The notes: a model not told the origin generated them from the sequence alone. Positions 34,173-43,078 are shown, numbered from the stretch's first letter. The stretch: 64,000 nucleotides of DNA from Leucobacter sp. L43 (GCF_016597785.1 NZ_JAENJG010000002.1:62001-126000); one strand, 5' to 3'. Program-made: numbers and translations.

Positions 34173-34450
34173 CCGGGGCTCCCGAGCTGCTGCGGCAGGG
34201 CGCGCAACGGCGCGGTACGAGCTGCTCGATCGGCTTCATCGCGACGAAGCTGCGGCCGTCCGACGCTGGCGGGGGAATCGCGGCACGCCTCGGCATCTCG
34301 AGCCGGGAGGGCCGCACCACGGTCGAGCTCGGCCCCGGCGAGTCAGCGGCCCTGCCGGGCGGTGGGTCGGTGCACGTCGTCGACATCTTCGTCAGCCCGG
34401 ATGGCACGCAGACCGCCGCAGCGATCGAGGTCGCGGAGCCGGACGCATGA
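34169..34450 (+). CDS. Hypothetical small soluble protein in WXG-calpain cassette (93 aa)
   Basis: No family recognised. The 93 residues contain SCSIGFIATKLRPS, a region rich in Gly and charged residues (LGPGESAALPGGGSVHVVDIF) and an acidic end. The predicted structure is mostly beta. There is no membrane segment. The start is GTG 34169, overlapping the previous stop (GTGA), and its own stop overlaps the next ATG. In polymorphic-toxin loci such small genes before the toxin often encode an immunity protein or chaperone. That is possible here because no gene follows the toxin before the terminator. Confidence 0.55.
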   Translation: MTGAPELLRQGAQRRGTSCSIGFIATKLRPSDAGGGIAARLGISSREGRTTVELGPGESAALPGGGSVHVVDIFVSPDGTQTAAAIEVAEPDA

Positions 34451-34833
34451 GCCGCGGGCGCAGGATCGCCGCCGTGATCGTCGGCGGGGCCGCCGTCGCA
34501 GGGGCGGTCGTGGCCGTCGGGTGGCTCGGCTTCGCCGGGGTCGAGCGCACGGTGGTCGCGGGCACGCAGTCTCGGATCTGCGGGACGATGGTCGGCGTCT
34601 CATCCGTCGAGCCCGGTCGCTCGGTGCGCGTGCTCGGCCCCTCGGACGCGACGTTGGCCGTCGGGGATCGGGCGCGCGTGCATGCGCTCTGCGTCGTCGA
34701 GGTCGTCGGAATCGAGGGCCAGCATGCCGAGGGTGCGGATGTCGACCGTGCGGATGTCGACGGTGCAGATGTCGACGGTGCAGATGTCGAGGGTGCAGCA
34801 GAGCGCGTGCGACTGAGGTGGCGGCTGTGGTGA
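34447..34833 (+). CDS. Single-pass membrane protein with pentapeptide-like repeats (128 aa)
   Basis: One N-terminal helix (AAVIVGGAAVAGAVVAVGWLGF) anchors the protein. A small outside domain follows with two Cys (ICGTMVG, HALCVVEV) that may form a disulfide, then a run of A-D-V-D-x repeats coded by 15-bp tandem units (34732-34797). The repeats are acidic and the tail is basic (RVRLRWRLW). No family recognised. The ATG 34447 overlaps the previous stop, and the stop overlaps the GTG of the calpain-like gene. A membrane immunity or docking role is possible, given position. Confidence 0.58.
   Translation: MSRGRRIAAVIVGGAAVAGAVVAVGWLGFAGVERTVVAGTQSRICGTMVGVSSVEPGRSVRVLGPSDATLAVGDRARVHALCVVEVVGIEGQHAEGADVDRADVDGADVDGADVEGAAERVRLRWRLW
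34732..34797 (+). repeat. 15-bp tandem repeat, four units plus partial
   Basis: Units at 34732-34746, 34747-34761, 34762-34776 and 34777-34791, then GGTGCA. The pattern is GGTGC(G/A)GATGTCGAC with few changes. Because 15 is a multiple of three, gain or loss of units would change the length of the encoded A-D-V-D-G stretch without a frameshift. It lies within the small membrane-protein gene. Confidence 0.85.
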
Positions 34834-36056
34834 GCTCGTTCGGCGATCCGGCGGCCGTCGAGGCCGCCGCTGCTGCGCTGCACACCGGGGCGCAGGCCGC
34901 AGAGCGCGCCCGGAACGAAGCCGCGCGTGCGCGGCCGGACACCTGGACCGGTGCCGCTGCAGACGCATACACCGCCGCTGCCTCGGAGACGCTGCCCGAA
35001 AGCCTGCGCATCGCGGACGCGCTCGAAGGGGCGGCCGGCACGCTGCGCCGGTACGCGGCCGTCCAGCGGGAGGCGCAGTCGCAGTACGACGAGGCCCAGG
35101 GCGATGTGGATCGCGCGGCCCGGGCGCTGCGCAGCAACCCGCTCGACATTCCGGCAGCGCTCTCCGTTGCGCGCGCGGAGCTCGCCGCGTTCGGCGCGCT
35201 CGGGCAGGTGCAGCAGGCGGCGTCGACGGCGGCCGATGAACTGCGCGCCGCGATCGGCGAGGAGGGCGACGGCCGACCCTGGTGGGATCCGTTCGGGTGG
35301 TTCAACGATCCGGAGGATCCCGACGAGCGCGTCTCGGACAACATCCTCGACGACGACGCATTCGACCCCGATGACGTCGCGCAGGGCAGCATCGGCGACT
35401 GCTTCATGCTCAGCTCGATCGTGTCGCTGCTGGACAGCGACGAGGGCGACGAGTTCATTCGCGACAACGTGCGCTGGGACCCCGAGAAGGAGGGGTACTG
35501 GGTGACGCTCTACTCGAACGGGGAGCCGCAGGAGGTCTTCGTCGAGCACGTCTTCGACAACGGGGCGAAGCAGAGCGACTGGGACTGGTGGATCTTCGGC
35601 GGCGACAAGCCCTCGATCGCGGCGCTGTACGAGGCGGCGATCCGTCAGGAGTACGGGTACGACTTCATCGACGGCGGAGTGCCGGCCGAGGCCATGGAGA
35701 TCATCACCGGTCACCCCGTCGACGTGATCGAGAACAGCAACTACGCCGGGCTCGACCCCGAACAGGTCGACGACCTCAGAGAGGTGCTCGACGACGGCGG
35801 GCAGGTCGTGATCTCGTCGCCGAGAAGCGGCGATCACCAGATCACGGTCACCGACGCCGACGGCAACTCGCGTGACGTCGACGTCGTGACCTCGCACTCC
35901 TACGTCATTACCCGCATCGACCCCGACGGAAGCGTGTGGATGCGCAACCCGTGGGGGCCGGGCAACAGCGCCGACGGCGGCGGCGAGTTCCGCGTCAGCC
36001 CGGAAGACGTCGAAGATCTCTTCTGGCGGGCGACGATGACGAACGTCACCGAGTAG
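34830..36056 (+). CDS. WXG-domain / calpain-like cysteine protease, putative secreted toxin (408 aa)
   Basis: The N-terminal ~150 residues are helical and hold a WXG motif (W39-T-G41, in DTWTGAAADAY), typical of type VII secretion substrates. After a Trp/Pro linker (GRPWWDPFGWFND) comes a calpain (C2)-like protease domain: QGSIGDCFML with Gln185 and Cys191, SHSYVITRI with His356, and WMRNPWG with Asn373. This gives the C/H/N triad in the right order and spacing. The start is GTG 34830, overlapping the previous stop (GTGA). No signal peptide is present, consistent with WXG export. I read it as a polymorphic toxin or effector that cleaves proteins. It could instead be a cell-envelope protease. 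No ESX machinery is in the window. Confidence 0.82.
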   Translation: MSSFGDPAAVEAAAAALHTGAQAAERARNEAARARPDTWTGAAADAYTAAASETLPESLRIADALEGAAGTLRRYAAVQREAQSQYDEAQGDVDRAARALRSNPLDIPAALSVARAELAAFGALGQVQQAASTAADELRAAIGEEGDGRPWWDPFGWFNDPEDPDERVSDNILDDDAFDPDDVAQGSIGDCFMLSSIVSLLDSDEGDEFIRDNVRWDPEKEGYWVTLYSNGEPQEVFVEHVFDNGAKQSDWDWWIFGGDKPSIAALYEAAIRQEYGYDFIDGGVPAEAMEIITGHPVDVIENSNYAGLDPEQVDDLREVLDDGGQVVISSPRSGDHQITVTDADGNSRDVDVVTSHSYVITRIDPDGSVWMRNPWGPGNSADGGGEFRVSPEDVEDLFWRATMTNVTE

Positions 36057-36075
36057 TCACGAGACGTCGCCGAGA

Positions 36076-36122
36076 GACGGCAGTGCCCCCGGAACCAGAA
36101 CGGTTCCGGGGGCACTGCCGTC
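36076..36122. terminator. Strong bidirectional terminator, 21-bp perfect stem
   Basis: GACGGCAGTGCCCCCGGAAC(C) at 36076-36096 pairs with the mirror copy at 36102-36122 around AGAAC. It lies between the convergent calpain-like gene and the LAATG surface protein. The length and perfection of the stem make termination in both directions very likely. Confidence 0.88.
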
Positions 36123-36151
36123 GGAGCGGCCCTCCGGGGAGTGGCGCGCCG

Positions 36152-39100
36152 CTAGCCGATGGTGCGTCGGCGCCGCAGCGCCAGCGTCAATCCGCCCACG
36201 AGGCCGGCGGCCAGCAGCAGCATCGCGCCGAGGGCGGCAATGGGAGCCGTGTCGGTTCCGGTTGCGGCGAGGCCGGCGTCGCCCGATCCGGCACTGCCCG
36301 CTGCGCCCGCCGCAGCTGAACCCGGCGCGGCAGGCGCACCTGCCCCGGCAGCCGGAGCCTCCACGTATCCCTCGAACGCGAAGGTGAGCGGTTCGCCCGT
36401 TCCGTTGTCGACCGTGATGACGAAGGAGTAGGGCCCCTCATGCAGCGGCGTACCGCTCAGGACTCCCGTGATGGGATCGAGTGAGACGCCCTCGGGCAGC
36501 AGGCCGCTCGAGACGCGGTACGTCGGCGCGGGATCCGAATCGACGCCCTCGCTGAGATCGATCTCGAAGTGCTTGCCCTGCTGCAGCTGCGGCAGCTTGA
36601 CCGCGCTCCCCGCGGCGTGCGCGGGTGACTTCACGACGGTGCCCGTGAACTCGTGCGAGATCGCTGCGCCCACGCCATTCGACGCGGAGACCGTGAAGGC
36701 GAACGCGCCGGACGCCGTCGGCGTACCCGTGATCGCGCCGGTGAGGGCGTTCAGGGCGAGCCCGGATGGGAGGGAGCCGGCGGTGACGGCGTACGTCGCT
36801 GCAGGAGTGCCCTCGGCGAAGACGCCGTCGGCGAACGCCGTGCCCACGCGCAGGCCACCGAGGGTCGTGTCGACCCAGACGGGGGCTGCGGCGACGATGC
36901 CGGCGAGTTCGAGCGGCACGGGATCGCCGATGCCGTTCGACGCACCGAGCGTCACCGTGTAGGAGCCGGGTGTCGTCGGCGTGCCCGTGATCTCACCCGT
37001 CGACTCGTTCAGCACGAGCCCCTCCGGCAGCGCGCCCGACAGGATCGAGTACGTGGGAGTCGGGGTTCCAGTCGCGGTGAAGATCGCCGAGACCGCGACT
37101 CCGGTCTGGAGCGCGAGACCGTCGTGAGCGTCCCACACCGGTGCCTGATCCACGACGCCGGAGAACTCCCGGGTGGTGGTGCTGCCGATGCCGTTCGACG
37201 CCGTGACCGTGAAGGAGTACTCACCTGCAGCAACGGGCGAACCGCTGAACTCGCCCGTGATGGGGTTGAGCGAGACACCCTGGGGCAGCTTGCCCGCAGT
37301 CACCAGGTAGACGGGAGCGGGGGTGCCGCTGGCCTGCAGGGTGCCGATCGCGTCGGCGCCCACGACCCAGTGCCCGGGTTCACCGGTGATCGCGCCCGGA
37401 GCCGCGGTGACCGTGCCGGAGACGCTGAGTCCCTGCGTGCCCTGGGTGTTCGACGCGAGAATGATGAAGGAGTACGCGCCCGGGGTGGTGGGCGTGCCGG
37501 TGACGCGACCCGTGGCCGCGTCGAGCGTGAGCCCGTCGGGCAGCTCGCCCGAGCTGATCGAGTAGGTCGGCGTCGGAGTGCCGGCAGCGGTGAAGGTCAC
37601 GTCGAGCGCTTCGCCGACCTGCGGACTCCAGCCGACGGTCACGTTCCAGTTCGGAGCCTGTTCGACGGTTCCGGTGAACTCGCGCGTCGTCGCCGTGCCG
37701 ATGCCGTTCGAAGCGGTCACGGTGAACGCGTACGCCCCGGCCTCCGTCGGGGTGCCCGAGAACGCTCCCGTCTTCGGGTCGAGCGTCACGCCCGCGGGAA
37801 GTGCGCCAGCGGCGACCGTGAAGCTCGGCGCGGGGGCACCGGTCGCCGCGACGGCGCCCGCTGCGGCGGTGCCGACGACGAACTGCCCGGGTGCACCGGT
37901 GATCGCGCCGGGCGCCTGATTCACGGTTCCGGTGACCATGAGGTCGTCGGTGCCGGTCGGGTTCGTGGCGCGCAGCGTGAAGGTGTAGTCGCCGGCCGTG
38001 GTCGGGGTGCCCGATACGACGCCTGTCGTCGCGTTCAGGGTGAGGCCGTCTGGCAATCCGCCGTCGACGACCGAGTACGTCGGCTTGGTCGCCCCGCTCG
38101 CGGTGAACGCCACCGAGACGGGGGTTCCGACGACGGGGTTGCCGAGCGACTGCTGGTTCCAGACCGGGGCCGCGGGAGCGCCGCACGTGAAGCCGTTGAG
38201 CGGTGCCGAGACCTGCGTGGTCTGGCCGATGGCATTCACCTTCGTGACGCTGAGGCGCAGCTGGCTGCCGGGCGACTCGACGAGGTAGCAGCTCGCGCCG
38301 GTCGCGCCTGCGATCGGGGTGGCCGCCGCGCCGTTCGCCGACTGCGTCCACTGCACGCGCGTCTCCGTGATCGGCGAGCCGCCGTCGAGCCAGGTGCCCT
38401 CATCGAAGGAGATCGTGCTGCCCTCCGTCAGGGATCCGGTGAAGTACGGCAGACCGGCGTTGACGGGCGCGGTGCGGGCGGCGAGCACGCGGAATGAGCG
38501 GGCGGTGCTCTCCGCGGGCACGTATTCGGCGTTGCCGGCCTGGTTCGCGACGATCGTGCAGGTGCCGACGTTGCCGGTGAAGGTCACCGTGCTGCCGTTG
38601 ACCGCGCAGATCGACGTGGTGCTCGTGCTGAATGTGACGGCGCCGCCCGGGGCGGTCGCGCTCACGGTTCGTGCACCATCCGTGACCACGTGGTCGGAGA
38701 GCTGATCGAAGTCGATCGGGTTCGCGAGCCCGAGCTTGAGCACGTTGTCGATGTACATGTTCGACCCGATCGCGAATCCGCCGGTCTGATCGTACGTCCC
38801 GTTGACGAAGCGGAACCGGTAGGTGCCGTCGGTCGGGATCTTCTTGCTCGACGTCGTCCAGCCCTGGGTGTTGCCGCGTCCGTAGGCGATGAGCGTGTGG
38901 TCCTCCGGCGTGCCGTAGCCCTGACCATCGACTCGCACCAGATAGGCGTAGACCTCGTAGTCATCGCTGACGCGCTGCGCGGCCCAGTCGAAGGAGACGG
39001 CCTGCCCGCTCGTCGCGGTGAAGGGCTGCGAGTAGACCTCCGGGCCGAACGACGAGCAGTAGGTCGTGAGCCCGCCGAAGGTGTTGTTGCTGTCGCAGTT

Positions 39101-39535
39101 GCCGCGCGAGTTGAGCTGCAGCACGCCGGTGCGGTTGAGGAAGGAGACGTTCGACTGCGAGCCGAGCGTCATCTGAGCGTTGCGCTCGTCGCTCTCCCGC
39201 TGCCAGCCGGTGTTGGTCGCCGCGTAGTTCCAGTCGGTCACGAACTCGTAGGGCTCCTTCGACTTCGCGTCGGTGCCGCGCACGGTGTACGGGCCGATGC
39301 CGCTGATCGACACCGCGCCGCGCTGCGAGCGGCTGGCGAGATCGCCGAGCACGACGCGGTTGTTGTTCGGTGCCTCGAACTGGATGCTCTCGACCGCGGC
39401 CTGAGCGGGCTGCGCGGTGCCGAGCGCGAGCCCGGAGAATGCGATCGCAGCCGTAGCGGCGATGGCGACGACGCGGCTGGCGCGCGATCGCAGTTGGTGC
39501 GTGCGTGTGTGCGGCACGCCGATGGTTGACAACAT
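36152..39535 (-). CDS. LAATG-anchored surface protein with seven putative-Ig repeats (1127 aa)
   Basis: A signal peptide is present (basic RSRASR, a hydrophobic stretch, cleavage near AQPAQA). The N-terminal ~330 residues include an IgA-peptidase/lectin-like part (SFGPEVYSQPFTATSGQAVSF). From ~440 to 1050 are seven ~85-residue modules of the He_PIG type (PTYSVVDGGLPDGLTLNATT, GVVSGTPTTAGDYTFTLRA and variants). The C-terminus has LAATG (1089-1093), a hydrophobic helix and RRRRTIG. LAxTG is the class E sortase signal of high-GC actinobacteria. Modules 2 and 4 begin APGAITG and 1, 3 and 5 begin AP-V/N-W, so a two-module unit was probably duplicated. The ribosome site GGGAG precedes ATG 39535. 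Confidence 0.9.
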   Translation of the reverse strand: MLSTIGVPHTRTHQLRSRASRVVAIAATAAIAFSGLALGTAQPAQAAVESIQFEAPNNNRVVLGDLASRSQRGAVSISGIGPYTVRGTDAKSKEPYEFVTDWNYAATNTGWQRESDERNAQMTLGSQSNVSFLNRTGVLQLNSRGNCDSNNTFGGLTTYCSSFGPEVYSQPFTATSGQAVSFDWAAQRVSDDYEVYAYLVRVDGQGYGTPEDHTLIAYGRGNTQGWTTSSKKIPTDGTYRFRFVNGTYDQTGGFAIGSNMYIDNVLKLGLANPIDFDQLSDHVVTDGARTVSATAPGGAVTFSTSTTSICAVNGSTVTFTGNVGTCTIVANQAGNAEYVPAESTARSFRVLAARTAPVNAGLPYFTGSLTEGSTISFDEGTWLDGGSPITETRVQWTQSANGAAATPIAGATGASCYLVESPGSQLRLSVTKVNAIGQTTQVSAPLNGFTCGAPAAPVWNQQSLGNPVVGTPVSVAFTASGATKPTYSVVDGGLPDGLTLNATTGVVSGTPTTAGDYTFTLRATNPTGTDDLMVTGTVNQAPGAITGAPGQFVVGTAAAGAVAATGAPAPSFTVAAGALPAGVTLDPKTGAFSGTPTEAGAYAFTVTASNGIGTATTREFTGTVEQAPNWNVTVGWSPQVGEALDVTFTAAGTPTPTYSISSGELPDGLTLDAATGRVTGTPTTPGAYSFIILASNTQGTQGLSVSGTVTAAPGAITGEPGHWVVGADAIGTLQASGTPAPVYLVTAGKLPQGVSLNPITGEFSGSPVAAGEYSFTVTASNGIGSTTTREFSGVVDQAPVWDAHDGLALQTGVAVSAIFTATGTPTPTYSILSGALPEGLVLNESTGEITGTPTTPGSYTVTLGASNGIGDPVPLELAGIVAAAPVWVDTTLGGLRVGTAFADGVFAEGTPAATYAVTAGSLPSGLALNALTGAITGTPTASGAFAFTVSASNGVGAAISHEFTGTVVKSPAHAAGSAVKLPQLQQGKHFEIDLSEGVDSDPAPTYRVSSGLLPEGVSLDPITGVLSGTPLHEGPYSFVITVDNGTGEPLTFAFEGYVEAPAAGAGAPAAPGSAAAGAAGSAGSGDAGLAATGTDTAPIAALGAMLLLAAGLVGGLTLALRRRRTIG

Positions 39536-39640
39536 GTGCTCCCAGATACCCGTGCGACATGTCGAGCGATCGTCATGTCTGAATCATCAATGATCAAGTC
39601 GTGATCGCTCACTCCCCGCGTGAAACTTAGCGGAAGCCGA

Positions 39641-39658
39641 AACATGCACGTTCATGTT
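39641..39658. promoter_or_regulatory. Inverted repeat AACATG-N6-CATGTT upstream of surface protein
   Basis: A perfect dyad lies ~106 bases upstream of the LAATG gene start, inside the 196-base gap to the next gene. It could be an operator for the surface-protein promoter. No factor can be named. Confidence 0.4.
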
Positions 39659-39731
39659 CTGGGAGAAATCACCCCCGCTTTCACCCGGTCTCCCTGGTTC
39701 GGGGGAGCGCGGAGCACCGGGCGAGCAGCGG

Positions 39732-40190
39732 CTATGAGCCCGAGGACACCCGGCGCACCACGTCAGCGAGCGCTCGCCAGGCGGTCTCGGTGGGGGCGAT
39801 GAGCGCCCACGAGGTCGGCCAGAATCCGCTCGCCTCGTCGAGTTCGGCGTGCGGGCTCACCCCGAACGTCGAGTAGCGCAGCTTGTCCATCTGGCCGCTG
39901 CGGAAGAACACGATCACCTTGCCGTCGCGCGCGTAGCCGGGCTGACCGTAGTAGAGCTTCGGAGCCAGACCGGGGGCTTCCTCAGCGACGATCCGGTGCA
40001 CGCGCTCGGCCATCCGCCGATCCTCATCGGGCATCGCCTCGATCTTGGATGCGACCTCCGCCGCCTCCGCTGCCGCCTTCTCCGCGTTCTTGGCGCGTTT
40101 CGCCTCCGCCTTCAGCTCCGCGGCTCGTGCGCGCATCGAGGCGCGCTCTTCGCGGGAGAATCCATCGCCGTCGTTCTGCTGCTGCGCCAT
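39732..40190 (-). CDS. DUF1801-like protein with helical N-terminus (152 aa)
   Basis: Residues 1-60 are a charged helix rich in Ala/Lys/Glu (SREERASMRARAAELKAEAKRAKNAEKAAAE). Residues 60-152 match a DUF1801 fold (MPDEDRRMAERVHRIVAEEAPGLAPKLYYGQPGYARDGKVIVFFRS). ATG 40190 is supported by AGGAG at a good distance (minus strand). The longer frame to 40304 runs into the divergent promoter region. It shares the DUF1801 type with the gene at 27098 but has a distinct N-terminus. Function is unknown. Confidence 0.78.
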   Translation of the reverse strand: MAQQQNDGDGFSREERASMRARAAELKAEAKRAKNAEKAAAEAAEVASKIEAMPDEDRRMAERVHRIVAEEAPGLAPKLYYGQPGYARDGKVIVFFRSGQMDKLRYSTFGVSPHAELDEASGFWPTSWALIAPTETAWRALADVVRRVSSGS

Positions 40191-40351
40191 CGTCGCTCCT
40201 CCGAACCACCGCACCCGTACGCGCGTCGTTGCGGCCAACGGTAGCGCGACACGCGGCGACCCACAACGGGATGAGCTTGACCCGGACCCTGCCGAGTGAT
40301 CCACTGGCAGCAGGCGGCGCTGAGCTCTGCGCCGCGACGAGGGGGAACAGC

Positions 40352-41569
40352 ATGCTGCGGTGGTGGACTGCGAAAGACGGCGCAGACAAGGTCGGCGCAG
40401 ATGAGCTGCCGACCACGGCGGCCTCCAGCCCGGGGTACATCCCGTGGGGCAACGGCGCGCGCATCAACCCGTTCACCTTCGGTCTGCTCGGAGCGCTGGG
40501 GGTGCTCGTCGCGCTGCTCATCGGCGCGATCATCGGGCAGCTCGGCACAGTGCTCGTCTACGTCGGCGTCGCCCTCTTCCTCTCGCTCGGCCTCGACCCC
40601 ATCGTGTCGCGCATCGAGCGTCGGCTGCCGAGAGGCGCGGCGGTCGCGGTCGTCGTCGGCGGAGTGCTCCTGGCCTGCGCTGGCATACTGCTCGCGATCG
40701 TGCCGGTGCTCGTGAAGCAGATCGGCAACCTGGTCGAGAACGCCCCGCAGATGGTCGGCGACGTCATCCGCTCCGACTGGTACGCGTGGCTCACCGATCA
40801 GCTCGGCACGAATTTCGACAATGCCATCTCGGGCGCGCTCGACTTCCTGCAGGATCCCACGAACCTCGGCGAGATCGGCGGCGGCATCGTGGCGGTCGGA
40901 GCCGGCATCGCGGGCGGCGTGACCGGAGTCATCATCGTGCTGATCCTGACCCTCTACTTCATGGCATCGATGCGCGCGATGAAGCGGCTCGTCGTGCGAT
41001 TCGTGCCCGCCTACCACCGCCCCCGCTTCCGGGAGCTGCTCGAAGACGTCTCGGGTGCGGTCGGACGCTATGTGATCGGGCAGGTGAGCCTCGCGCTCTG
41101 CAACGGTGTGCTCAGCCTCATCTTCCTCAGCATCATCGATGCACCACTCCCGGCGCTGCTGGCGCTGATCGCGTTCGTCGGATCGCTGATCCCACTGGTG
41201 GGCACGCTCTCCGCATCGATCATCATCACGGCGGTCTGCTTGGTGAACTCGCCGACGACCGCCCTCATCGCGGGTATCTACTATCTCGTCTACATGCAGA
41301 TCGAGGCATACGTGCTGAGCCCGCGCATCATGAGCCGAGCGGTCGCCGTACCCGGATCCCTCGTCGTGATCGCAGCCGTCGGCGGCGGTGCACTCGGCGG
41401 CATTCTCGGCGCGCTCGTCGCGATCCCCGTCGCCGCGAGCGTCATCATCATCGTGCAGAAGGTCGTCTTCCCCGCGCAAGACATGAAGCGACTCCCGCCG
41501 GGGGAGCGAGCGGTGAGCGAGCCCGAGGCCGAAGCGCAGGCCGAGGCGCTACCGACCACCGGCGCGTGA
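40352..41569 (+). CDS. AI-2E family transporter (405 aa)
   Basis: This is a polytopic membrane protein with about eight helices. It has the AI-2E transporter features VLVYVGVALFLSLGLDPIV early on, a soluble mid region (LVENAPQMVGDV, ALDFLQDPTNLGE) and the late RIMSRAVAVPGSLVVIAAVGGGALGGILGALVAIPVAA. The family covers exporters of autoinducer-2 and antiporters for Na+ or other solutes, so the substrate is open. Start ATG 40352 follows GAGGGGGAA. A longer frame back to 40049 runs opposite to the DUF1801-like gene and is rejected. The end reads LPTTGA, but with no helix after it, so it is not a sortase signal. Confidence 0.88.
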   Translation: MLRWWTAKDGADKVGADELPTTAASSPGYIPWGNGARINPFTFGLLGALGVLVALLIGAIIGQLGTVLVYVGVALFLSLGLDPIVSRIERRLPRGAAVAVVVGGVLLACAGILLAIVPVLVKQIGNLVENAPQMVGDVIRSDWYAWLTDQLGTNFDNAISGALDFLQDPTNLGEIGGGIVAVGAGIAGGVTGVIIVLILTLYFMASMRAMKRLVVRFVPAYHRPRFRELLEDVSGAVGRYVIGQVSLALCNGVLSLIFLSIIDAPLPALLALIAFVGSLIPLVGTLSASIIITAVCLVNSPTTALIAGIYYLVYMQIEAYVLSPRIMSRAVAVPGSLVVIAAVGGGALGGILGALVAIPVAASVIIIVQKVVFPAQDMKRLPPGERAVSEPEAEAQAEALPTTGA

Positions 41570-41587
41570 CCCGGGCGCAGGATCGCC

Positions 41588-43078
41588 CTACTGCTCGACC
41601 TGCTCGTTCGAACGCCCGTACGTCTCGAGCAGCCGCAGCCAGATCTCGCTGATCGTCGGATACGACGGCACCGCGTGCCAGAGCCGTTCGAGCGGAACCT
41701 CGCCGACGATCGCCACCGTGGCCGAGTGGAGGAGCTCGTGCACGTCGGGGCCGACGAAGGTCGCGCCGACGAGCACCCCGCGATCCTCGTCGACGACCAT
41801 GCGCGCCGTGCCGCGGTACCCGTCGGCGTGCAGGCTCGCACCGGCGACGCTGCCGATCTCGAAGTCGACGACCCGCGTCAAGACGCCCTGCTTCTCCGCT
41901 TCGGCCGCGGTCCATCCGACCGAGGCGACGGGCGGATCGGTGAATGTGACCTGGGGCACCGCGGCGTGGTCGGCGGTCGCGACGTGGCGCCCCCAGCGCT
42001 CATCGCGCAGCGCAGTGCCGTTCGCGCGGGCGGCGATCGCGTCGCCGGCCGCACGCGCCTGGTACTTGCCCTGGTGCGTGAGGAGCGCGCGGTGATTGAC
42101 ATCGCCCACGGCGTAGAGCCAGTCGCCGGCGAGGGGTGCGCCGTCGGCGCCGAGCACGAGCAAGGTGTCGTCGGTTTCGAGCCAGCGACCGGGCTCGAGT
42201 CCGATCCGCTCCACGCCGAGGTCGGAGGTGCGGGGCACCCGGCCGGTTGCGACGAGGATCTCGTCGGCTTCGACCACATCGCCGTCGTCGGTCGTGACGC
42301 GCACCACGCCGTCGTCGCCGCGCTCGACCGACGCGGGCGAGGTGCGGAGACGGAGGTCGACGCCGAGCTCGCGCAGCGCCGCACCGACCAGTTCGCCGGC
42401 GAACGGCTCCTGGCCCGAGAGCAGCTCGCTCCGCACGAGAGCGGTCACGTGCGAACCGAGCGACGCGAAGGCGGTGGCGAGCTCGGCCGCGATCACGCCC
42501 CCGCCGATGATGGCGAGTCGCGAGGGGATCTGCTCTGCGCTGGTCGCTTCGCGGTTCGTCCAGGGGCTCGATTCGGCGAGTCCCGGAATGTCGGGAAGGA
42601 GCGCCGCCGAGCCCGTCGCGACGACGACGGCATGCCGGGCGCTGAGCACGCGCTCGCTCGCCGCCTCGGTCGCCGCGTCGCTCGTCGCCGCGCTCTCCGC
42701 AGACCGCACGGTGACCTCTCGCTCGCCCGAGATCACTCCGTGACCGCGCACGAGGTCGATGCCGGCACTCGCCACCCACTCGACCTGGCCCGAATCGTCC
42801 CACCCGCTCGTGAAGGCATCGCGACGGCGCAGCACCGCAGCTGCGTCGACCGGGCCGGTGACCGCCTGCTTCGCGCCCTCCAGTCGGCCGGCGGCGCGCA
42901 CGGCTTCACTCGAACGCAGCAGGGCCTTCGACGGCATGCACGCCCAGTAGGAGCACTCGCCGCCGACGAGCTCGGCCTCGATCAGCGCGACCGTGAGACC
43001 GCCCTGGACGGCCCGGTCGGCCACGTTCTCGCCGACGGGGCCGGCACCGATCACAATGACGTCGTATTCACTGGGCAT
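41588..43078 (-). CDS. Pyridine nucleotide-disulfide oxidoreductase (496 aa)
   Basis: This is a flavoprotein disulfide reductase of the lipoamide-dehydrogenase/mercuric-reductase class. It has the FAD motif DVIVIGAGPVGENVA, the redox pair in GGECSYWACMPSKALL (C-x4-C), the NAD motif RLAIIGGGVIAAELA, a second FAD motif YAVGDVNH, and a C-terminal dimerisation domain with HAVPSYPTISEIW (His in place for the active-site base). No MerR, Mer operon or 2-oxoacid complex is nearby, so it may reduce a low-molecular-weight thiol or quinone. ATG 43078 is chosen because AAGGAG lies just upstream. The 111-codon extension to 43411 overlaps the FBP gene region and is not protein-like. Confidence 0.9.
   Translation of the reverse strand: MPSEYDVIVIGAGPVGENVADRAVQGGLTVALIEAELVGGECSYWACMPSKALLRSSEAVRAAGRLEGAKQAVTGPVDAAAVLRRRDAFTSGWDDSGQVEWVASAGIDLVRGHGVISGEREVTVRSAESAATSDAATEAASERVLSARHAVVVATGSAALLPDIPGLAESSPWTNREATSAEQIPSRLAIIGGGVIAAELATAFASLGSHVTALVRSELLSGQEPFAGELVGAALRELGVDLRLRTSPASVERGDDGVVRVTTDDGDVVEADEILVATGRVPRTSDLGVERIGLEPGRWLETDDTLLVLGADGAPLAGDWLYAVGDVNHRALLTHQGKYQARAAGDAIAARANGTALRDERWGRHVATADHAAVPQVTFTDPPVASVGWTAAEAEKQGVLTRVVDFEIGSVAGASLHADGYRGTARMVVDEDRGVLVGATFVGPDVHELLHSATVAIVGEVPLERLWHAVPSYPTISEIWLRLLETYGRSNEQVEQ

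Noticed and set aside
36653..38497. 614-codon open frame (+) opposite the LAATG surface protein
   Set aside because: It is an antisense shadow of repeat-coding DNA, rich in Arg/Gly/Asp, with no ribosome site.
41540..41569. LPTTG-type sortase signal at the end of the AI-2E transporter
   Set aside because: LPTTGA is the last residues of the protein, with no hydrophobic helix or basic tail after it, and the protein is polytopic.
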